Source: Agaricus subrufescens (taxonomy: Eukaryota; Basidiomycota; Agaricomycetes; Agaricales; Agaricaceae). Taken from it: a stretch of DNA of 64,000 nt. The stretch spans positions 1,612,001 through 1,676,000 of the forward strand of contig CM057058.1 of assembly GCA_029945375.1 (NCBI GenBank). Reading direction: 5' to 3'. Position 1 is the stretch's first letter. Each line of letters opens with the position of its first letter. Positions 49,988-61,507 of the stretch are shown in pieces. Both the position numbers and the translations under genes were made by a program. The notes beneath the pieces were generated by a model. The model had not been told where the DNA came from and searched no databases. It saw only the letters and a list, made by a program, of their open reading frames with translations.

Positions 49988-50399
49988 CTGTATCATTATG
50001 ACCTTATGTTCACTGTCAATTACATAAGCGTGACAGGTGTCAACGGAATGTTAGTTCACAGGTCACAATCCTTGTTAACAGTAAGTTCACATCACTAGTT
50101 CACTGCCGGCACAGCCACCATGAGGTGGAGTAGGAGGGATGCCATAGGAGAGTAAGCCAAGCTCAGGTGTCACTTGGATGAGGGATGAGCACTAGACGTA
50201 CCGTTTTTGTTTTCATATGCATAATAAATTTTGTGGTCTTAGAAATTCCCTTTTTGAGATATGTTTTTCCCTTTTGAGATATGTTTTGATGGATGGCGGG
50301 CAAGTTCACACCCCCCGTTTTTGTGTTAACATGAGCTTATTTTAGTTCAAAAATCGGCCGTTTAACGCTTAACGTGAACATAAGGTCGTAATGATACAG
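49988..50399. mobile_element. 412-bp MITE with 26-bp terminal inverted repeats and TA duplication
   Basis: The left end CTGTATCATTATGACCTTAT (TIR 49988-50013) is the reverse complement of the right end (50374-50399) with one mismatch over 26 bp. Both ends are flanked by TA (49986-49987 and 50400-50401), as for Tc1/mariner-type elements. The matching flank of P450 paralogue 4 (about 53213-53225) has no such insert: there GGAAATTGATCGGCTGCC joins the two sides directly. The interior has no coding capacity and includes a short direct repeat, CCTTTTGAGATATGTTTT-like, near 50250-50290. It is non-autonomous. Confidence 0.88.
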
Positions 50400-50929
50400 T
50401 ACTCGGCTGCCTGACTCCAGCCTGAATAGTATATCCTGAGTATATCCGTGGGACGAAGTGATGCCCGAGAATTCTCCTCAGGGCGCCGGGTACGTGTTCC
50501 CAATGACAATATATATAAGACTATGGCAATGTGAGTGGGGGAATGGAAAGGCCCGGAGGGATAGTCATCTCCAGATCTCCAGGCGGTAAGAGCGAGGTTG
50601 GAACAACATCGGGTCGCGAGCCCCTCTGCGCACACATGCGATTTGTGCTAGCGAATTATCAGGTTTTGATCGCGAACTTCGTCGTCGTTGGTCGCCCAAA
50701 GAGGCCACTGTTGCGCACTGTATTCCTGGTATCAAGGTGAGATAACATCTGGTCTTCTCTCAATACATTTTTGAATCCGAGGCATTTCGGAATTGATTGA
50801 GAAGGGTCAATAAACCCTGCCCCTGTGGGTTTTTCTCAATGGGTAGACCAACTTAGGAGAATATTTAGTAAGCAATGAATGGTAGTAGAAATACACTGAC
50901 TTCTGGATAGTGTCACTTGTGTTGACGCC

Positions 50930-52942
50930 ATGACAGTTATCGATCACCTGGCGGTAGCATTCTGTGTTCTCCTTGGATTGGGAATCTGGCGACGCACGAA
51001 ATACTCCAGGCTACCACCAGGGCCACCTGCCGGCCTCTTGGGTAACATCCATCACATTCCGAAAACAGAAGGCTGGAAGGCTTATAAGGAATTAGCTCAA
51101 ACCTATGGTACCCCTAACTGACTTTCATCTTGTTGGTTGTACTCTGTAAATGACCACCATTCACAGGCCCTGTGATATGTTTCTGGATGTTTAACAGCAA
51201 AACAATCGTATTGAACGACTATAAAACGGCAGATGACCTCCTCAACCGCCGCTCAGCCATCTATTCGAGCAGACCTACGTTCTGGATGAGCGGGTACCTA
51301 GGAAAGCGGGAGAATACGGTGTTCATTACGAAAACGTCGAACCCTCGGTTCAAAATATACAGAACACTTCTTCACAAGACTCTGAACCAGAGGACCATAC
51401 AGTCATACAGAAATTTGCAAATAGACGAATGTAACATCTTATTGAAAGGATTACTCGAAACCCCGCATGAATTCATTACCCATATTCGCAGGTAAGTTTT
51501 CCGTTTAATTCATCTCGTCATCTCGAACTCACCAAGAAACCCTGATTTTTGCACGTAGAAATGCTGTCTCGGTGATCATGAATATTGCATATGGCTATCG
51601 AGTGGAATCTACAACTGACAAGTTTGTATCTGCACTTGAGAACAGTTTACGTTTGCTGGGCGCGCTGAACATTCCGGGAAAATACTGGATTGAATTCTTC
51701 CCTATCCGTGAGTTTCCCGACTTTGAATAGTTAGCGATTATGAAATGTTTGACCCCAAGTGCGATTCATCCCTGAGTGGTTCCCTGGCGCCGGCTTCAAA
51801 AAGGTTGCCTATGAAGCTGGTGATAAAGTAGTTGAATACGAACGAAGTCCTTTTTTATGGACGAAGTCTCAAATGGTTAGTTCTTAGTAGTTTGAAGGAT
51901 AAAAGTATTGAGTTCCTCTTGGCACACAGGCGACCAAGTCGTACCAAGATTCGTTCGTATCTGATCACCTCACGAGTGAAGAACAGTTCGCGTCTAGTCA
52001 AGATGAATGGGAGGATATCATCCAAATCTGTAGTGCATCCTTATACGCCGGAGGCGGCGATACGGTCAGTGTTGTTCAGCTAAATGAATTGCTCTCGCTG
52101 ATTAAGTGTCCGCCATGATGACAGACTGTTTCCGGTGTAACATCACTTTTCTTTGTCATGGCGCTTCACCCAACAGTTCAGGAACGCGCCCGAGACGAAA
52201 TTGACCGATTAGTTGGCGATAGAATGGTTACCCACCAAGACATGTCATCTCTCCCATACGTGAATGCGGTGATCAAGGAGATCATGCGGTGGGGCACCAT
52301 TGCATCTTTTGGTAAGTGTAAATCAGGAGTCGTACCGGACTATCCAGTTTCAAACCTTCGTCTCGTCAGGAACGCATCAAGTGACAGAGGATGACTATTA
52401 CAATAATTATTATATCCCGAAAGGAGCTCGCGTTATTGCTAACATTTGGTGAGGAAACAGTGATGAGACATACTGATTTGATTCTGACTTGTAATTGTCA
52501 AGGGCAATGGCTCATGATGAAAATGTCTACCCTGACCCAAACGTATTTGACCCAGAACGATTCATGGGCGAAAACCCACAACAGGATCCAAATGACTATA
52601 TCTTTGGGTTTGGTCGTCGGATCTGCCCAGGTAAGATCTCTCTATATGTCTCGTGTCGAGTGACAGGAAAACTGACCTGGATGATAGGAATGCATTTAGC
52701 TCAAGCTGCCTTGTTTGTGAACATTACGAACATCTTAGCGAATTTCATCATCTCGAAGGAGGTAGGGAAAGATGGTAAGGAAATCGAACCCGAAATCCAG
52801 TGGAGGGGTAGTGTGGTCGCGTAGGTTCGACTCTTGGCCTTTCAAAATCACTCACCAACAATCTGTCAGCCACTTGAAGCCCTTCCCATGTCGAATCACG
52901 CCGCGCTCGCCTGGAGCGCTTAGAGCTGCCCTACAAGACTGA
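50930..52942 (+). CDS. Cytochrome P450 monooxygenase, paralogue 3
   Basis: Start '[20 protein letters not shown]' (ATG 50930). Hinge 'RLPPGPPAG', then after an intron '[19 protein letters not shown]' and '[18 protein letters not shown]'. Later: '[12 protein letters not shown]', the I-helix with 'YAGGGDT|TVSGVTS' across an intron, ExxR in '[14 protein letters not shown]' (Ala-Ser-Phe where the others have Ala/Val-Pro-Leu), 'DPERFMG', haem loop '[10 protein letters not shown]'. The last exon follows a GTAGGT donor: '[20 protein letters not shown]' with TGA at 52940-52942. Motifs are complete. Its upstream region is interrupted by the MITE. Confidence 0.88.
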
Positions 52943-52977
52943 AAGACCAAGTTGCTTTCATTATGTGCACGGCGCGT

Positions 52978-53061
52978 GACCTCCTGGTGCAATGGCAGCG
53001 CGTTTGGCTTGGACTACCGAATCATACCAGAAGGTAGCAGGTTCAAGCCTTGCAGCAGTCA
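52978..53061 (+). pseudogene. tRNA(Trp)-like relic upstream of P450 paralogue 4
   Basis: This is the longest copy: GACCTCCTGGTGCAATGGCA (A box) and GCAGGTTCAAGCCTTGC (T arm with a near B box). An anticodon stem TTTGG/CCAGA can close with a loop long enough for a 12-nt intron, but the anticodon position would read TGG, not CCA. The acceptor stem has three mismatches. It starts 36 bp after the stop codon of P450 paralogue 3. Confidence 0.62.
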
Positions 53062-53691
53062 CTAGAATCTCGGTGTATGAACTTTGGAAAAGTACAGTGA
53101 AATTCTATTTCTCGTAAATCACGAAGGCGTGAGTTTGGGGCATCCCATGTCCCTCCAGTGTCCCTCCCAGAAAGGGGATTGCCATGGAGGGGCCTGAGTA
53201 TACACCACAATGGAAATTGATCGGCTGCCTGACTCTGGCCTAATCAGTATATCCGTGGGGCGAAGTGATGCCCGAGAACACAAGTGATCTTAATAAGCGG
53301 GCGGCCACAAAGTATCATCAAACATGTGAATTCGCTGGGTCCATTACCCTTGGGTGCGAGCCGGCGAGCCCCTCTGTGCACACATGCACTTGTGCCAGCA
53401 AATTATCAGGTGTTGATCGCGAATTTCGTCGTCGTAGGTCGCCCAAGGAAGCAACATCCATGTGTATTCAGGCTGGTATTGAGGTGAGATAACCTCTGGT
53501 CTTCTCTATGTACATTTGTCAATGAGTCTTAGGCATATCAAAATTGATTGAGAAGGGTCAATAGACCTCGAATAAACCCCGCCCCTGTGGGTTCTCCTGA
53601 ACCGGTAAACCGACTTAGGAGCATTTTTAGTAAGCAATGAACAGTAGGACAAATACGCTGACTTCTTGATAGTGTCACTTGTATTGGCACC

Positions 53692-55704
53692 ATGACAGCT
53701 ATCGATCACCTGGCGGTAGCATTCTGTGTTCTCCTTGGATTGGGAATCTGGCGACGCACGAAATACTCCAAGTTACCACCGGGGCCGCCAGGGGGCCTCT
53801 TCGGTAACATTCACCACATTCCGAGCACAGAAAGCTGGAAGGCTTTCAAAGCCTTGGCTCAAACATATGGTAGGCCGAACTGATTTTTCATCTTTTGGGT
53901 TGTATCTGTAAGTGACGACCATTCCCAGGTTCCGTGATATGTTTCTGGATGTTTAACGGCAAAACGATCATACTGAACGACTATAAAACGGCAGATGACC
54001 TCCTCAACCGCCGATCGGTCATCTATTCGAGCAGGCCCACGTTCTGGATGAGCGGATACCTAGCAAAGCGGGACAACACGGTGTTCATTACGAAAACGTC
54101 GAACCCTCGCTTCAAAATATACAGAACACTTCTTCACAAGACATTGAACCAGAGGGCTATACAGTCATACAGGGATTTACAAATAGATGAATGTAACATC
54201 TTATTAAAGGGATTGCTCGAAACCCCGCATGAATTCGTTACCCATATTCGCAGGTATATTTTTCATCCAATTATTTGATTATCTCGAACTCACCAAGATA
54301 CCCTGATTTTTACACATAGAAACGCTGTCTCGGTGATCATGAATGTTGCATATGGCTATCACGTGGAATCTACCAACGATAAATTTGTTTCCGCACTAGA
54401 GGATAATGTACGTCTTCTGGGTGCGCTGAACGTTCCGGGAAAATACTGGATTGAATTCTTCCCAATTCGTGAGCCTCTCGATCTTGAATAGGTAACGGCT
54501 GTGAAATGTTTGACCCCTAAGTGCGATTCATCCCTGGCTGGTTTCCTGGAGCCGGTTTCAAAAAAATTGGTTTTAAAGCTGGTGATAAACTAGTTGAAAA
54601 CGAACGAAGTCCTTTTCTATGGACTAAGTCCCAAATGGTTAGTTTTCGATCGCTCGAAAGGATACAAGTATTGATTACCTCTTGATACAAAGGCAACCGA
54701 GTCATATCAAGATTCGTTCGTGTCTGAGCACCTCACGAGCGAAGAACAGTTCGCATCTAATCAAGATGAACGGGAGGACATCATCCAGCTCTGTAGCGCA
54801 TCTTTATACACCGGCGGCGGCGATACAGTCAGTCTTATTTAGCCAAATGAATTGCTCTCACTGATCGAGTGTTCGTCATGACAGACTGTTTCCGGTGTAA
54901 CATCACTTTTCCTTGTCATGGCGCTTCACCCAGGAGTGCAGGAACGCGCCCAAGCCGAAATTGACCGAGTGATTGGCGATAGAATGGTTACCCACGAGGA
55001 CAAATCATCCCTCCCATACGTGAACGCGGTGATCAAAGAGATCTTGCGGTGGGGCACCATTGTACCTCTTGGTAAGCGTAAATTAAGAGTCGTACCGGAT
55101 TATCAAATGTCTAACCTCCGTCTCGTCAGGACTCACGCATCAAGTGACAGAGGATGACAGTTACAACGGTTATTATATACCGAAAGGAGCTCGCATTATG
55201 GCTAACATTTGGTGAGCAAATAGCCATAACATATACTGATTCACGCTGACTTGTATTTGTTAAGGGCGATGGCTCATGATGCAAATGTCTACCCTGACCC
55301 GAACGTATTTGACCCAGAACGATTCATGGGCGAAAACCCACAACAGGATCCAAATGACTATATATTTGGGTTTGGTCGTCGGATCTGCCCAGGTAACATC
55401 TCTCTATATGTTCTATGTCGAGTGACGGGAAAACTCACCTCGATGATAGGAACGCATCTAGCTCAAGGCTCCTTATTTTTGAACATCACCAACATCTTGG
55501 CGAATTTTATCATCTCGAAGGAGGTAGGGAAAGATGGTAAAGAAATTGAACCCGAAATACAGTGGGGGGGTAGTGTTGTCGCGTACGTTTGACTCTTAGC
55601 CTTTCAAAATCACTCACCAACAACCTGTCAGCCACTTGAAACCCTTCCCATGTCGAATCACGCCGCGCTCGCCTGGAGCGCTTAGAGCTGCCCTACAAGA
55701 CTGA
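53692..55704 (+). CDS. Cytochrome P450 monooxygenase, paralogue 4
   Basis: Start '[20 protein letters not shown]' (ATG 53692), hinge 'KLPPGPPGG', '[16 protein letters not shown]', '[18 protein letters not shown]', '[12 protein letters not shown]', I-helix 'YTGGGDT|TVSGVTS' split by an intron, ExxR in '[14 protein letters not shown]', 'DPERFMG', haem loop '[10 protein letters not shown]', then '[19 protein letters not shown]' and a last exon ending at TGA 55702-55704. Exon plan as in the other three. The N-terminal part of the second exon is most like paralogue 2 ('[13 protein letters not shown]'). The 3' flank shared with the other P450 genes runs to about 55825, right up to the stop of the FunK1 gene. 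Confidence 0.88.
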
Positions 55705-55829
55705 AAGACCAAGTTCCTTTCATTACGATCTGGGGGGGTGTATGGACCATTATATCAGTCAGTGTTGACGATTTATACGATATGCGTATGAGCAGTAGTT
55801 GCTACTATCAAAGAGATGTAAAAAAAGCC

Positions 55830-58184
55830 CTAAAAGCGGATCGAATACACTCTTCTATTCTTAGACGCTTTCTTTTTATCCATAAACGGAGCATCCATGT
55901 TGTCAACAATAAAGTTAAGGATGATTCGTTGAAGAATCTCATGAACAAAATCTGGTCTTTGTCGGATGGTATCTTCAGCCCAATGATAGTCGGGCAAGAT
56001 TGCTGGTGATATATCTTGAAATAACTCTTCAAGTTTTTCATATCCTCGATGGAAGAAAACCTTTTCGCTAGATTCGTTCATGTATAAAATGTTGTTCCTA
56101 GAATCAAACTCCGGTGACCAGTTTCGGGGCCCTGAGTATTGGGGCATAAATGAGAGCCATGTTAATTCATCAATGAAGTCCTTTGCTTGGCTTGTTTCGT
56201 TCTCTGGCAAAGCCTGGATGCACCACCAGAAACAAGTCCAGATAGCAGACTCTGCATCATGAGCGAGCTTGTGGTGGAAGGGTAAGGATGGAGGTGGATT
56301 TCTCGCGCGCCCGATTTGCGGAGTAAATGGTCCATGAAACAACTTGACACGTCGTGGGTAGTTTGATTCATAGCTTGCTCTAATACCCTCCGACAAGGGT
56401 GGTAATTCTGGGAAAGCTAGGATAGCACGGGAGGAAGGTGTTCTACCCGCATGAACAGCTCGAGCAGCAAACGTAGGCGTACTCTGATCAAATATTCAGT
56501 ATTGTCAGACCTTCGAACATAAGGCTGAACTTACACTTCGTTCTTGGCTGCGAGGTTCACATAATTCAAAGTCTTGACTATAACCAAAATCAATAAGGAA
56601 TATTGTCGATTTATGCTTGGATATCCTAGTCCTGTAAGTCCATTATTTTTACAATCAAGGAAACGTCACAAACTGAGGATCAAGTAGATGTTGGATGAAA
56701 ACGGGCGAGGCCGATGAAGAGGTTTCCACATCTTGAGTACAGTCTGAATCTCGTATCATGAAATTCCATGGATTTATATCACAATGAAGGATTTTGCGAT
56801 CCAAATAGAGACTTCGTGTGACTGAGTTAACTTGAGAAATCACGGTTTTGAGATATGAAGCAGGCAATCACTCACCTTCCAAAAGATCATATATTGCATA
56901 AAGAACTTCACGAGGCGTCTTGAGTGACAGGAAATCTCGTCCGTAATCCTGTAAGCACATTCGGACTCTGATTCGGTCACCGCATCTGCCTGAAGTAATC
57001 TCGCTGGCGAAACACATCCTCGCGACACTAGGGTATGTTCCATTTGCGTGAATCTTTGTCAGAATATATTTTTCCGTCCAGCACTGGTCCTCTCCTAGGT
57101 ATTGATCTTTGATGACACGGATCGCAGTAACATCATGTCCTGGTTTATATACAAAGACATTTGGCCGACGGCCAAAGGGATCATTTGAGTAGCGTAGAGA
57201 ACAAGATTTGTAGGTGATCGGTGGATCTCCAGAGCCTTTGACAGACCCAGCTCCAGTTGGAATAGACACGTCGAAAAGCGCAGTACCTGGCACCCTAGAT
57301 AATGTCGGGTCGGAGTTTTTCTTCTGACCACCATTGAGATATCGCATAACGGTTGAGAGCAACGGCAGATAATCTTCCCCGTTCGAAAGGGTCACCTTGT
57401 AGATCCCTTCGACATTGCAGAAGCAAAAGTCAACGCAGTCACGATTGACAAGAAGACCAAGCGCCAACACCAGGTCTGGCCGGGCCTCCAGAAGGTACAT
57501 AACAAAGTTGGCAGTCCTCCCGAAGCACGTCTTATGATCCGTTTTACCCGAGTTATACTCGATCACCATTTCGACTGAACTCCAGGATATCTTGTCTTCA
57601 TCAGGGAGGAACGAATAGGCACGCCGAAAGATGGCAGCGTCTGGCCTGGATCTGCTACCACGTGGGTGGCCCAGTGGGCCAAGAGAACGGCGTTGATAGA
57701 TTTCGAGTTCTGTGAATGGAAAAGTTTCGCATGAGTGTTCAACATGTATGATCGAATGAGCTGTTTACCATTGCCTTCAATCTCCCGTAAAGTGTTCTTG
57801 AGGACATCAATGAATGATTCAAATGTTCCAGATTTGTGCCCCGGTGCATTTTCTTGCCGTTTAACTAGCGGTTCGGTTTGATCTTTCGTAGGTCTTGGTG
57901 GGTGATGACCAATGAGTTTGTAAAACTTGTGAATGGTAACATCTCGATATGCTGGTAAGGCGGTAGCCCACTGGAACTGTTGACTCGGAGGGCAGGATGT
58001 CAAGTTCATAGAGATGATGGAGCATCTTGGTGTAGCGACTGTTCTTTCCAAAATGTTGCCGCGCTCGCCAGAAGCCGTCTCAAAAAGGTCGATGGACGAG
58101 AGGTAGACAAAGACTGGCTGGTGGTTCGTCGAGTAGAAATCAATCAGGGATGGAGAGAAAAGTCTCACCAGGAGGACACCGCAT
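55830..58184 (-). CDS. FunK1-type fungal protein kinase
   Basis: FunK1 kinases are expanded in multicellular basidiomycetes. The exons give 'RPDAAIFRRAYSFLPDEDK', 'SWSSVEMVIEYNSGKTDHKT', a nucleotide-binding lysine in 'VTAIRVIKDQYLG', a catalytic loop 'ILHCDINPWNFMI' (HCD where most have HRD), a DFG motif in 'TIFLIDFGYSQDFEL', an activation-segment end 'STPTFAARAVHAG', and a C-lobe 'HDAESAIWTCFWWCIQ'. The real frame around 57600-57720 differs from the longest open frame and begins at an acceptor before 'ELEIYQRRSLGPLGH'. The start is uncertain: ATG 58182-58184 with a 5' intron is one option, an inner Met another. The 3' end abuts the P450 duplication boundary, so the tail may be altered. Confidence 0.82.
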
Positions 58185-58359
58185 GTTGATTATTCAAGAG
58201 CATGCGACTGACTATATCTATGCCTTCTCACTTACAGGCAACATTCCGTCGTCACTTTCTCTTCCATGGATTCATCCGTGTAAAGTATTCTCAAATTGCT
58301 GACGCCATGGCCGTGGAAAGAATCGCAGACCCTGTGATGCCATCATATGTATTCCTCCC

Positions 58360-59935
58360 ATGCAATCAGTCAAACTCACATTACAACGCCCTCATCTCCT
58401 ATATCTTAAACGACACAACAGACTATCGAGTACCAAAGCAAGCGATAAGCTCTTCGCCGATGCCGCACTCGAAGAAGATCCTACCGACCCGCCTAATACC
58501 AAAACTAAAACACGTGCTGCCGACATTCTAGGACAGAAAGAAGAAAACTGGACGGGGGACGAGCGTATCGAAGATGCTGTTCTTCGAATGCTTGTGGATA
58601 AATATAAACCACTTCGAGGATCGAGAATTGTTACGGCGGAAGAGAAACTCAAACAGGCTCCTCCGAAAGTTTTGTCTTCGTCTACACCTTCGACCCCGTA
58701 TCTGGCATCTTCCTCTCAGTCACCACCTGCTTCTTCATCGTCTTCTGGTCAGCCTCATGTTTCTGGATACATGAAACCACGCTCAGGGTCTTGGGCGAAT
58801 GAGCCTTTATTACCCTCAGTTGAAGGGCACAAGCCTTGGGAAACGACATTCAAAGCTCCATCCCATGACGGACCGGTAAATATCAAACTCGGTAGTCTGC
58901 TATCATCATCAACTTCAAAACCTGCGCTAGGTATCGGCGGTCTAGGAGGATTAAGTGGGTCAGCCTCGTTAGATGAAAGACTAGTGAAGAAGGAAAAGGA
59001 AAAGATGAAGAAAGCACAGCAAGCTGGGAGGTTGAGTCAAGCTTTTGAGTCGACATTGGATTATAGACTCGGGATTAAACATGGGAGAGGGCCAACCGGG
59101 AGGCCAAATCCTGTCAGCATGAAAGGGTGGAATAGTTTTATCGAAGAACGAATTGAAGTGGGTGTTTTAGAAATTGTGCAATGTAACTCTAACGACTCTT
59201 CTTAGAAAGCTCGTGCTGCTGGAGTGTTCAGGAATGTGAAAGGTCGAGGTCAACCACTCATGCGCTCGACTGACGAAGCGAATCCATTTATTGCTCGGGA
59301 AGAGTTTCTCATGAATCGTATCGTGCAACGAAATGGTGCAGCCCCTCCTTGGGTAGAGGTCCAGAGCGGTAAGCAGCCATAGCTCAAATGTACGTCTATC
59401 TAACTTCTTTCTAGAGCTTGAGAATGCAGCAAGTACATTTCGGGAGATACTTCGGCAATCGTGGGTCCGACGCGCAATACGGATATTAACGACCGACAAC
59501 CCTGTAGAATTGCTTCACAAGATCACCATTAACGAAGTGAAAGCTCTTCGAGACCCTGATTGGGTAAAGAAGGAACAGTCATACCACGACGCCGCTATCG
59601 CCGAGTTGAATTCTCTTGTGCGCAAATACAACGCCTTAGCACCGTATTCCGTTCGGAAACCGTACTATTACGCAAGAGAGAACGAAATTGAAAAGATGTA
59701 CGAGGGGACAGCGGAAGACGTCATGAAAGAATTAGAAGAGCGGCTCCGGGATCCTGGATTCGTTGAGAACACCAGCCACAATGGTCCTCGTGGTGCTGTT
59801 GGTTCTAGTAGTGATGAACTAAATTCGGGGGGGAAAGCATCGCCTATGGAGGAGAACCATCCTCCACGCTCGTGGTGGCTCCGTGACCTAATACGAGAAT
59901 GGATTGATGGAATGAGATCATTAAGAGTGAGGTAG
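58360..59935 (+). CDS. DnaJC28-type (DUF1992) protein, probably mitochondrial
   Basis: Three exons give 493 residues: 58360-59157, 59206-59368, 59415-59935. The N-terminus 'MQSVKLTLQRPHLLYLKRHN' followed by 'RLSSTKAS' is Arg/Ser-rich without acids, like a mitochondrial presequence. The middle is Ser/Pro-rich. The conserved domain begins 'NSFIEERIEKARAAGVFRNV', 'KGRGQPLMRSTDEANPFIAR' and 'APPWVEVQSELENAASTFRE', matching the DUF1992 pattern (I-E-x-x-I, GxGKPL, NPF, PPWxE). The C-terminal half is helical ('ELNSLVRKYNALAPYSVRKP'). The J domain itself is absent, as is common for this family. It is divergent from the FunK1 gene with about 175 bp between the starts. Confidence 0.87.
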
Positions 59936-60383
59936 AGGGTATCAGGAATATGTTGTATGTACCAAATAGAGAACTTTAGTGTAATTCTACCGAGTTATCG
60001 CCCGGGTTTGACGGAAAAATCCTCGCAGCATCAGTGAGTCAATCATGTATACAGTCGGTTGTCCACATGTGTAACGACGGGGCGCATGATGCACGAGGCA
60101 GACACGAGGCCTCATGCTCCCTGTCACGCCCGCCTCTTGTTGTTTGCTACACAATGTGATAGTACGTCAGCTTTACCATTCACTGCGGAATGCGCTATGG
60201 CAACAATGTAGCAAAAGGACAAAGGGTTTGCGGACTACACGTATTGTTCGAGTGTAAGTAACAATGCGGGAAATGAAACGCCGAGGCGGGAACGATTTGG
60301 AAGGCTTCTGGGCAAAACTCAGGGCTGATGGGCCTCGAGGCGGCCGTGCACGTCTGGAACTCTGCGGCGGCGGGAATCTAATC

Positions 60384-60390
60384 TATAAAA
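60384..60390 (+). promoter_or_regulatory. TATA box of the 82-residue protein gene
   Basis: TATAAAA about 190 bp upstream of the ATG at 60580, followed by a pyrimidine-rich leader. GTAAGT near 60445 could open a 5' UTR intron. The gene looks strongly promoted. Confidence 0.55.
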
Positions 60391-60579
60391 GCCTCCTTCC
60401 CAGCACTCCGGCCCTTTAGTCCTTTTCTCCCATCAACACCGTCTTGTAAGTCCTCTCCCTCCATCCTCACCACCCGCCGCGTCGTCCAACCTCGTCTACC
60501 CAGAGCCCCTTTCTCGCAAGACCCCCGTCGCTCCTCGTCGCCACTATCCTCGCTTGCATCCCACTGTTTACTTGTTAAA

Positions 60580-60973
60580 ATGTCGTCCTACGATGAAGAA
60601 ATTGTTCCCGGTGACCTTGTCGCTGTCCGTCACGGTATCAGAGGCAGACAAGAAGGTCTGGTCGTCGGTTCCCACATTGACTACGCTGTAAGGAGCTGTC
60701 CATTCTCTCCATTGACCTGTCTCTTACACAGCTTGTAGGGTCGTCAGATCATTGAGGTCCAACTCGAGAACGAAATTTACCATGCTTGGTACGTCTCTTT
60801 TGTTCTCCTCACCCCTCTATCCCCGTCATCCCCATCGTGTGTGAAAATACGCGTTGCTAACACTGCACTTTTTTTTCACCAGGCACCCTACCGTTACCAG
60901 AGTGAAACGTGTCGTATCCTACTCGCATCCACAACCCCGCGCTCGTACCATCGAGCGCCGTATCTACTGGTAG
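60580..60973 (+). CDS. Small conserved basic protein, 82 residues, function unknown
   Basis: Three exons: 60580-60687, 60739-60788, 60883-60973. The first intron ends at TAG (an earlier CAG would break the frame); the second has a GCTAACA branch site. The protein reads 'MSSYDEEIVPGDLVAVRHG', 'IRGRQEGLVVGSHIDYAG', 'RQIIEVQLENEIYHAWHP', 'TVTRVKRVVSYSHPQPRA' and ends 'RTIERRIYW'. 'GDLVAVRHGxRGRQEGxVV' looks like a KOW/SH3-like strand pair, but I cannot name the family. The strong promoter and tiny size suggest an abundant, perhaps nucleic-acid-linked product; that is inference. Confidence 0.75.
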
Positions 60974-61507
60974 ACAAAAACACCTACACTCCCCCTCCTC
61001 GGTCCACGTCCCGGTCGCACTATACTCGAAACCGAACAATGCCTTGTCTACTCCCCTGTTCTTTTTTTCTTCATATCGGGTGTTTCCGGAATGATCTGTA
61101 ACTTTAAACCTCAAATGCCTCCTTTATTATTCTTTCTCTTTTGATCCCTTTGTTTCTCACCCGGGCTAAACGACGTTTTACGACAAGACAAAGAACAAGA
61201 AACAACACCGACAGAGGATTCATCATGTCACGGTTAATCCTTTAATTTTTGCGCCGCCCCTCCCATGACATGACAGGTGCTTCCTTAAACTGCTTCCGAA
61301 CATTTTTCCGCACACAATACTCTCCGTGTTTTTTCTTGTTCAGTTTTTGTCGGCTTCACCCTCCAGGCTACCCCCCTTCTCTCCCTTGTTATACACTTTC
61401 TTCACCTTGCTTTGATTTGCTTTCATATACTGTACTCTAAGAAGCGTAAGAGAGGAAACGGAGAAGGAAGAGGAGAAAGAGAGGAAATATGTAGAAGGGA
61501 CTAGGAA

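Noticed and set aside
49907..50098. Small plus-strand frame upstream of P450 paralogue 3
   Set aside because: It crosses the MITE left end and has no counterpart upstream of the other P450s.
50240..50300. Short direct repeat in the MITE as a CRISPR-like or satellite array
   Set aside because: Only two units, inside a clear inverted-repeat element.
52978..53061. Working tRNA gene
   Set aside because: Three acceptor mismatches, no CCA anticodon at the proper place, and the same faults in all four copies.
57563..58168. Uninterrupted 201-codon frame as the FunK1 N-terminus
   Set aside because: Its last third is out of frame with the kinase. An intron before 'ELEIYQRRS' restores the family pattern, and the listed first codon is not ATG.
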